Of a stretch of DNA of 64,000 bases, positions 56,449-64,000 are shown piece after piece. Position 1 is the first letter of the stretch, and each line of letters begins with the position of its first letter. Below the pieces are notes generated by a model. It ran no database searches and was not told the origin of the DNA. It was given only the letters and a program-made list of their open reading frames with translations. Position numbers and translations under genes: made by a program. The stretch comes from Anaeramoeba flamelloides. Lineage: Eukaryota > Metamonada > Anaeramoebidae. The stretch lies in NCBI GenBank assembly GCA_027625915.1, contig JANTQA010000076.1, forward strand, positions 1,984,001-2,048,000, in the 5' to 3' direction.

Positions 56449-56559
56449 TGTATTCATTTCTCTTTTAAAATTATTTCCTCACCAAATAAAAATCACACTT
56501 TTGATTATTTTTCTTCTGTCGTACTTTTTTTAAAAAAAAAAATTACAGCCGTTCCTAGG

Positions 56560-56980
56560 CTACCATAAAATTTTAAATAAAACACAATTGAGTTTTTTAT
56601 TCTTATTTTCTATTTTCAAAAAATTCCGAAATAAGAATTATTATTCTAAACAAATTTTCAATAAATGAGCTATTATTCAAATTTTGAAACATCAAAAAAA
56701 AAAATTGAAGACTCATGAAGCACTTAAAAATATTGTTCAAAAATGGTAAATTTTTATGGATCAGTAAATATTGATATTTTTTTTTACTCTTCTTTGGACT
56801 GATAATTTTGAAGTTTGATAGGATCTTGAATTTTTTTTTTTTTTTGATATTTCAAAAATTTGAATATTAACTCATTTATCATTATTTTTTTTGGAATAAT
56901 AAGTCTTATTTCGGAATTTTTTGAAAATAGAAAATAAGAATAGAAAAATCAATTGTGTTTTATTTAAAATTTTATAGTAG
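56560..56980. mobile_element. ~420-bp foldback element with ~130-bp arms
   Basis: The left arm, CTACCATAAAATTTTAAATA then AAACACAATTGA, TTCTTATTTTCTATTTTC and AAAATTCCGAAATAAGA, is mirrored at the right (TCTTATTTCGGAATTTTTTG, GAAAATAGAAAATAAGAATAG, TCAATTGTGTTTTATTT, AAAATTTTATAGTAG). The arms look about 88 percent identical. The loop (about 56700-56860) has no ORF. It is probably a MITE. Confidence 0.85.
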
Positions 56981-57094
56981 ACTTGGAAAGACTGTAACAA
57001 AAAGAAATAAATGCCAATAACTTATTTTTTATTTTAAAAAACAAAAAAGGAAATTCAAAAAAGGTCAATGGGAAAATAGAGTCAATATCACTTT

Positions 57095-57275
57095 TCAGTT
57101 ACCAACTGTGAACGAAAAATAATACACAAAAAATTTCTCCAATTAAGGGATATTTTTAGGAATTTTTTTTTACAGATCTTTTTTTCTGAGAATCCAAAAA
57201 ATATTTGTTAATTTGGAATTTTTTTTTTACTTGGTTTTTCTTTGGAATTTTGGATTTTAAAAGCGAAACGTCTGT
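57095..57275. mobile_element. Palindromic Tc1/mariner-like MITE, copy 7 (highly degraded)
   Basis: The right end TTTTAAAAGCGAAACGTCTGTAATA resembles TTAAAAGTGGAACTGACTGTA. Inside, CCAATTAAGGGATATTTTTAGG, a T run, TTTACAGATC, and TTAATTTGGAATTTTTTTTT follow the same layout as copy 5. It is the oldest-looking copy, with moderate certainty. Confidence 0.5.
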
Positions 57276-58170
57276 AATAATAAATATTCAAATTATAAAT
57301 TATTTTTATCAATATCATTGGTAAGAAAAAAAAAAAAAGAAAAACTGAAGTGAAAATTTTTGGAACATTTATTTGCAAACACCACTTTTAAAATTTCAAG
57401 TTTTATTAAATTAGGTTTTGAAAATAGAAATATTTTTGTTGTGAATACTTGGAATTAATTATAGAACTATCCAAAAAACATTTCAATTTTTTGGATCACA
57501 ATCATTTTTTCTAATTTTTCTTTTTTTTGTTTTTCTTATTCTTTTTTTTTGCACAAGATCAGTTTAAAAAAAAAAAGATGATCTAAAAGACAAATAATCA
57601 CTAACAAAATTGAGAAGATGTAGTGCCGTTTAAATGGGATTTAATTATTAGTAAAAAATCTTCTTGACAACTTTTTAAGTGAAAATTCATTAATCATTAA
57701 TATTCATTTTCAAAAATTGTGACTAACTTTTTTTTAGGTTTTTGATTTTATTTATTTTTTTTTTTAAATTTTTGAAATATAAGTTTAGAATGATTTAAAA
57801 ATGAATTACTAATTAAACTTTATTATAGATTGTTCTTGTTATCTAATCGATATATATTTTTTTTTTCAATTTATTACTTTGTAGGAGTAACAATATTGGA
57901 AATTAATATTAGTTAAATTCAATGACTTTTTCGATTAAATAATTTTTAGTGGTCAAATACTAAAATAAAAAAATCTTTTTGTTTATGGAGGCTAAAGATT
58001 TTTTTTTAGTCCTCCAAATGTACTCGGAAAACAAAACCAAATTAAACAGGATTTTAAAAAACGTTGACATTCTAAACATATATGTTAAAATGAAAAATAA
58101 AAAAGAAAAAACAAAAAAAGAAATGTTTAAATTTTAAATTAAAGTGGACTCAGAAAAGACATTTTCAACA

Positions 58171-58255
58171 TATTCTTCCCCGTGTAAGCGTGGGTGAACA
58201 AGGTTCTGAACGAAACTGCAGACATATGTCCTTAGGGATCTTCATTGTCCAAAAT
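58171..58255. other. GC-rich 85-nt island, candidate non-coding RNA or exon
   Basis: The stretch from TATTCTTCCCCGTG through GCGTGGGTGAACAAGG, CGAAACTGCAGACATATGTCC and TTAGGGATCTTCATTG has roughly 45 percent G+C inside a tract of about 15-20 percent. Neither strand has a long frame; the minus strand offers only 26 codons (MKIPKDICLQF...). ACATATGT is a local palindrome. It does not fit tRNA or the snRNAs I checked (U1, U2, U4, U5, U6, U3). It is unassigned. Confidence 0.35.
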
Positions 58256-59060
58256 TTAATTAAAAAAAAAATAAAACAAATAAAAATAAAATTAAAAAAA
58301 CAAATTTTGAGTTGTAATAAAAAAAATGATTTCTGAAACAGTAAAAAATCCTTTTAAATTCCCTAAAATAATTACTTTAACTCATTATAGCTAAATTCAA
58401 AAAGAAAACGAAAAGATATTATGCTTTTTTTTGAAATTTTCTCCAAATTACGTAATTGATTTATGGGGAATATCAAGATTAAGAAATAAATACTGAAATC
58501 AAATAAAAAGAAAGGGGAAATAGGTGACTTTCTCAATTTTATTTGCTATTCCATGGTTTGGTTTTTACTAATTTTTACTCACCTTCTTTTTATTTTTTAC
58601 AGAATTCAAAACCAATCCAAAGAAACCATTTGTCTCCAATTCTACTCTTGAAACCATCTTAATTTCACCAAAAATTTTACACAAGCTAGCAAGATTTTTT
58701 CTATTTCACTAATGTGATTGATTGATCACCAAAAATAAACGAATTCCAAATACTTGACGATCAAGTTGTTACTCTGAAAAGGACACGATAATTTGGTATT
58801 TTTCAAATTAAATGACTAAAAGAAAGAAATTATTTCCTTATTACTCATCAAAAACAATCTTTAAATAAAGTTAAAAACTCACAGTTAATGACTTTCGGTA
58901 TTTTGCTAAAATTTGTGTGTCATGAAAAGAAAAACTTTAGGAAACCATTTCATTTAAAAGGATTGCTAAAATGAGCTAATATAATCAATCATGAAGTTTT
59001 TTCCATAATTGATCCCTTTTGTTTATTTTTGGAGTCAAAATAAACTTTTTTATATTTGAA

Positions 59061-60101
59061 CAGTTTGTTCAATAACCCGTGCCGTCATCCTAATATTGTG
59101 TTTTTAAAAATTATTAGTATTTTTTTTGGAAATAACTGTTTTGTTTTTTTTTTTTCAATTATTTAAATTTTTTTTTCAATCTGTGTTTTCTGTTTTTATT
59201 TTATGTTCTAAAAAAATACAGTTTAGTATAACTAGACTTCCAAACCAACCAATATTTACAATAGATCACATTATCAAAGTGTTTTTCTACAACCTTCAAG
59301 ACCAATCTCCTCATAAATGAGATCGAATTCAACAAATTTAAACAAACCAATACAAAAATCCACAAAAACCATATCTTTCAATTTGAATTAATTCAAAAAA
59401 AAACCATAAAAAGGATAAAAAGAGTTTCTTAAAAACTTTTTTGATGCTGGTGTCTCGATATGTTGCAAAATGAGATATAAATTTTTCAAAGTATTTTTAA
59501 AATTGAAAAGAAAAAAATTCATTTCAATTTTCTTTTTTCCTTGAAGTCAATCGTCTTCAAATCATATCTTGTAATTGACTAGTCTTATTTATTTATTTCA
59601 TTCGTTTTTTTAGCTATATTGGATGAAATAAGAATCCTCTGTGAAGCAATATTTCATATTGAATCAAAAGTCAATTAGCCGATAGTTTTTCTGATTAAAA
59701 TATGACAAGAACATTACCCAATGACCAAATTATTTAAAAAACAATTGATTTTCAACAATTTTCTTAATGAGAGCAAATTAACCCACTAAAAAGATCAATT
59801 TTCATTGATTATAACAAGATCTTGCAATTTTTCAAAATAAATTTCAGAAATACTATTTTCTGAAAACTTTGAATAAAAATTTCAATTATGACTCAGAGAA
59901 TAACAATATTATTTTCAAGACAGACTTCCTTGTTAAAAATAAAGAGACTCTTGATAACTTTTCATTTCAACGTCAAATAAACGGCCCGAAACAATACCAA
60001 AAAAGTTGGAAAACAATAGTTAAAAACACCTATTTGAAAAAACATCAGTAAAAGTTGAAAAAAATAGTTATTCAAGTCAACACGGGTTATTGAACAAACT
60101 G
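59061..60101. mobile_element. 1041-bp element with perfect 21-bp inverted ends
   Basis: CAGTTTGTTCAATAACCCGT plus G at 59061-59081 recurs as an exact inverse at 60081-60101. The CAGT start suggests Tc1/mariner, and a TA follows the right end, but the left flank reads AA. The size is a little under an intact mariner (about 1.3 kb). Two short frames inside (59126-59320, 59869-60051) show no DDE catalytic motif that I can recognise. It is therefore best called a decayed or internally deleted copy. Confidence 0.7.
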
Positions 60102-60289
60102 TAGAGCAATTATTTTCACAACAAAGATACAAAAAAATCCTATAAACAAACCTCATTTATCAACATTAGAGAAATGAGTTATCATTTTTAAAAGAGTTCA
60201 TTTTTCCCAAATGAAATTGTCATTCAAAAGATCTTGATCCTTTTTTGTTGGGATTTTTGGATAAAATTTAAGATAAGAAAAATTTACAA

Positions 60290-60640
60290 AAGCTTTTAAT
60301 TTTTCATGAAATCTCGACTTTTAGCTAATTTATGATATTTTGTATGAAAAAATAACCTTTAGTCGTTTAGAATACAAAAGATAGAAATCAAATATTGGAT
60401 CCTTGAAGATCCAGAAAAAATACTGATAAATTCTAATATTTTTCAAAAAAGTTTTAGTTCAATACATTTTAATAAATCTTTGAACTGTTTCTTATCAAAC
60501 AGTCTCGGTCTAAGAATATTTTGAAGAACAGCCAATTTTACAGAGTTTCTTATCACTTGACTACATAAAATGCTTTATTCAACGCTTGAACATAATAATT
60601 TTAAAAAGGAAAATCAAGTAAAAATTTCCAAATTTAAATT
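60290..60640 (+). repeat. Dispersed repeat, copy 2 (inverted pair with 40540-40830)
   Basis: This is the reverse-complement partner of 40540-40830. Alignable words are TGAACTGTTTCTTATCAAAC, TTTTACAGAGTTTCTTATCAC and CATAAAATGCTTTATTCAA. Its boundaries are undefined and no function is assigned. Confidence 0.65.
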
Positions 60641-61049
60641 AAAATTTATCAGTAGATCATTTATGATATTCACAAAAATTCATTGGATTTCTTGGAATTA
60701 CAAAGATTAGATAATATTCCTTTTCAAATATTTGCAGTAAAAACAATGAATTATAAATATTAAAATCAATTATTTTTGAATATTTAGTCTTAATTTTCTT
60801 TTTATTAGAATTTTTTAATTAGATTTAGTTTTTCTTTTTTATAAATATTTTATCAATTATGAAGTAAAGAAAAATAAACTCTATTGAAAACTTTAAGACT
60901 TTGGCTATTAAAAAACCACTGTAAAAAATACTATGGACTCTTAATTATTGATTAAAAACAATCAAATTAAAGAGCACTGTTGTCAAAATAACATTTACAG
61001 AAAAGTTTAATTCTTATTTAAAAATATAAAACGTGTTTTAGTTATTGAA

Positions 61050-61445
61050 AACCAATACCTTAACCATCCAAAAAACCAACAATAAACCATAAGAAAACAC
61101 TTTATTGATTTCTTAAAGTTCTTTTATTTAAAAATACATTCTAAAAATGAAAAGATCAAATTCAAAAAATTTATCTCAAAAAATAGAGTAAAAAATTAGT
61201 GAAACTTTTTAAATTCAAAAAAACTGAAAATATTAAAATTGAGAAAATTAGGAAAACTTTTGAATAAATTTCATTTCTAATTTTAAATTTATACAACTGA
61301 TCAACCATTTTACCCCCCAAATTGATTTTATCTTATTTGTACTATTTGGTAGTCGATTGTAGATTCCCAATAGCAGAAAGAAACAAAAAATGCATGATAT
61401 TATTTTGAAGTACAGATTATAGTTGCTGGGCACATATTATTTTGA
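61050..61445. repeat. ~400-bp dispersed repeat, copy 2 (pair with 19214-19610)
   Basis: This is the partner of 19214-19610 in the same orientation: AATAAACCATAAGAAAACAC, TTGATTTCTTAAAGTT, then GATCAAAT, AAAATTTATCTCAAAAAATAGAG, and near the end GTACAGATTATAGTTG. It is unclassified and apparently non-coding. Confidence 0.6.
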
Positions 61446-61922
61446 TAACTGTTTTTTTTTTTTTAGATCCAAAGTTGAATTTTTCAGGTTTGGTAATCGT
61501 ATTTTAGGAATAATTTTTAATTTATGAATTCTTTGATTTTCTCATATTTTTTTGTAGACTAAAAAGATAAAATTGATTTGAAATTTCATTTGAATCAAAT
61601 AATTGTAATTTTTAAAAGTTTTAATATTGTTATTTTGTTTTTTTTTTTTTTTGAAATTAAGTTGATTTTTTAGTGAATTGTTCCAGAAAGTTAGTTTTTT
61701 TATTTTTATTTTTAAAGAATATTATTTTTACTCTTTCTCCCCGGGCAATATAATTTCTTTCTTCTTTAAAAATTAAATATATACATAATATGAAACTTTT
61801 AACAATTCAAATCTTACAAAAAATTCCAGCCCATTTCGATTAATTCACATATCTTTCAAAAAATCCCTAAAAAAAATTGAATGTAGACCTTAAATTTTAT
61901 GCTGTATATGTGAATATACCAA

Positions 61923-62218
61923 AATTACAATTATTTGTGATGCGATTATTTGTAAGGAAAATAAAATTTTTTTAATTTGTGGTTGGAATGGCGCCTAAAT
62001 TTACAAAAAGTTGGTGTACATGCTGATAATTTGTCGTTTTGTACCAATTCATATTTTTAATTCTATTGTACCAATTTTTTTTTTGAATGACACAACAAAC
62101 TAACAACACATACAACAATGTTTGGAAAGTTAATTAATCAATACAGATACAAAATAAAAAACAAAAAAAAAAAAAAAATGTTTTTCTCACAAATAATCAC
62201 ATCACAAATAATCACATT
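61923..62218. mobile_element. ~290-bp element with duplicated ATTATTTGTGAT inverted ends
   Basis: The left end ATTATTTGTGATGCGATTAT plus TTGT (61929-61952) is mirrored at the right by ACAAATAATCACATCACAAAT plus AAT (62190-62213). Within each end the word ATTATTTGT occurs twice. The flanking (TT)AATTTGT(G/T)GTTG also mirrors. There is no ORF. It is a probable MITE. Confidence 0.7.
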
Positions 62219-63891
62219 TTCTTAATTTGTTGTTGTATATCAATAAAAATCACAACATTATCTTTTTTTTTCTTTAAGAAATAGAGTTTTCAAACAAATT
62301 TGTTTTATTTATTTATCTTTATTTTGAAAAGGAAATGAAAATAAAGTAAAAATTATATATAAATATATATATATTATCAACAATTTACAATGATTAAACA
62401 AAACTCACATTTCAAAAAACATTTTCCACAAAAAACTTTTAAAATTTACTTTTGTTTTTTAAAACACAATTTTCAACTTGTTTTTTTTTTCTCATTGAAT
62501 TAAAAGAGTAGTAAAATTACAATTTTTTACAACTAGAAAACAATAAATAAAAAGTATTGTGAAACTAAAAGGGGGGAATTGTACCCCCCCCCACCAATTA
62601 TTAAACAAAGTTTTCAGTATTTAACCCAAGGAAATCAAACCAACATTTAGTAAATACCAAACAATTTAAAAAGATTTACTAAGTTGATAAAAACCCGAAG
62701 ATAAAAAAAAAGCATTCAAAAACTAGAAAAAATAATTGAAAATACTGTAATTATACTAACTTTTAAAACCAATACTCAAATGTAATATCAAAAGTTAAAA
62801 GCTAAATAGCGATTAACCCAAATAAAAGAGAAATAATAATATAATTGAAACCATTATATTTTATTGGTTTATATCACAGTGTATCTCACATGATTTTTTT
62901 CATTCTAAATTTTTAAATATTCAAAAGAAATAAGTAAAATATTTGATTTAGACCAAACCTTTTAATTCTTTAAAAAATCTAGAAACCAAACCTAATTTCA
63001 GTCAAAGGTGTCCATTTTTATTGAAAAAATAGAACTTATTCGCCACATTTAAACCTTAATCTTCTCAAAATTAATTTTCAATATTTACATCTGATTATTA
63101 TTTCTAATTTGATAATTTTTTTTTGTTTTCTGTATTTTAGTTTTTACTTTTTTTTTATTTTTATTTTTTTTTTTATTTTTCTAGTGAATTTGAAAAAAAA
63201 AAAAAATGTTTATAAACCCCATATTAGTATGTAAAAGTGATGATTTATATTTTAGTTTCAAAAAATACGTTTACTATTAAAAAAAAATATTATCAACAGT
63301 TTTAATTTTAACAAATAAATTGTGAAATATTACTCGAGAGATTCCATTTAATGTGGACCCAATTTTATTTTAACATTTTTTTTTTTGAAATTTTATTTTT
63401 TTCAGGTATTTCTATTATTATTCTCAACTTAAATCTCATCTTGATCATTTCTCATATTTTTAAACAATTATAGTTTGGTTGATTATTACAAATAAAGCCA
63501 AAATTTTCTTTTTTGCTGGACACTAGATACCCTGAAATATATTGATTTTTTTATCAAAAAATAAAATTAAAATAAAAAAACCCAATGGTATTTTTTTTTT
63601 AAAGTTTTCTGTTTTATTCTCAAAATTTATTGTTTTATGCAATAAACTGAAAACTGAAGAAAACATAAAAGCTTTTTTTTATTAATCAAAAAAAAAATGA
63701 TATAAAAACTTTTAATTTTACCGAATACTTTTAAATGCATGAAAATCCAACCATATAAAATATTGAAATTTTGAGTTATGGAAAAAAACTTATATAATGT
63801 GGAAATTTTACACAGTGTATATTTCGATTCTTCTAAGTAAAAAAAAAAAAAAAACAGGAAAAACAATAATCATATTGTTTTTTTTTTTTTT

Positions 63892-63990
63892 TGAAAATCA
63901 AAGATTTTACTCAATTCTTTTATAACCTAGAAAACCCAACCCCAGCCGCTGTAAAAACAATGAAAACCCCCCTTTTCCAGATTTTTATAA
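63892..63990. repeat. Partial hairpin module, locus 6
   Basis: AAAATCAAAGATTTTACTCA and ATTCTTTTATAACCTAGAAAACCCAACC match one arm and the loop of the stem module found at 55848-55920. The matching left arm is replaced by a T run. It is a truncated or decayed member next to the window edge. Confidence 0.6.
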
Positions 63991-64000
63991 CAATAATAAA

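Larger units (their letters stand above)
55473..64000. other. 8.5-kb intergenic tract to window end
   Basis: No firm gene is present. It holds the hairpin array at 55728-56058, a doubtful exon at 56302-56448, foldback elements at 56560-56980, 59061-60101 and 61923-62218, a diverged MITE at about 57095-57275, a GC-rich island at 58171-58255, dispersed repeats at 60290-60640 and 61050-61445, a C9 run near 62584, and half of a hairpin module at 63893-63990. The 60-83-codon frames are low-complexity. Confidence 0.55.

Noticed and set aside
58171-58255. Resemblance of the minus strand (GGACAATGAAGATCC) to the U6 snRNA core
   Set aside because: The essential ACAGAGA box is missing and the following bases do not fit the U6 internal stem.
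1-64000. Retrovirus-like, Polinton-like or other virus-derived elements
   Set aside because: No reverse transcriptase, integrase, capsid-like or polymerase-like coding stretch and no long terminal direct repeats were seen in either strand.

Overview
The window is a gene-poor, extremely AT-rich stretch of a eukaryotic nuclear genome. Seven protein-coding genes can be supported. Six of them need introns to give a complete reading frame, and I derived nine introns by joining frames and phases at GT..AG sites. The genes encode BTB, ankyrin, RCC1-type, PH/RUN and PB1 proteins with long charged low-complexity inserts. That repertoire, with the AT-richness and short A-rich introns, suggests a free-living amoeboid protist, most like Anaeramoeba (Metamonada) or an amoebozoan. 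The organism assignment is inference; no rRNA or marker gene is present.

Layout, left to right. 1-3201: intergenic, with repeat relics. 3202-12389 (-): a large membrane receptor-like gene whose two coding parts are joined across a 4.9-kb intron full of repeats. 12390-20835: intergenic, with three copies of a Tc1/mariner-like MITE and one doubtful orphan exon. 20836-23876 (+): phosphopantetheine adenylyltransferase in four exons. 25189-29176 (-): PH / coiled-coil / RUN protein, convergent with the previous gene. 32477-33996 (-): PB1-domain protein. 38002-40200 (-): RCC1-like plus BTB protein. 44483-46917 (-): ankyrin-BTB protein in three exons. 50977-55472 (+): ceramide-synthase-like TLC protein, split by a 3.6-kb intron. 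55473-64000: intergenic, with several foldback elements and a GC-rich 85-nt island.

Functionally, two genes are metabolic (coenzyme A synthesis; a TLC protein probably in sphingolipid metabolism with an altered active-site motif). The others look like scaffolds or adaptors: BTB proteins as possible Cullin-3 adaptors, PH/RUN for membrane and small-GTPase recruitment, and PB1 for oligomerisation. They form no operon or obvious pathway.

The most unusual content lies between and inside the genes. (1) Arrays of near-perfect hairpins joined by short GC-richer spacers occur at six places, including inside the two longest introns. (2) At least seven copies of a fully palindromic ~195-bp MITE carry CAGT ends, several flanked by TA. 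(3) Several further inverted-repeat elements are present, including one nested in another. (4) 3' splice sites mostly end in CAAAG with no pyrimidine tract. (5) Isolated runs of 9-11 G or C stand in otherwise AT-rich DNA. No virus-like element, CRISPR array or rRNA/tRNA gene was recognised.
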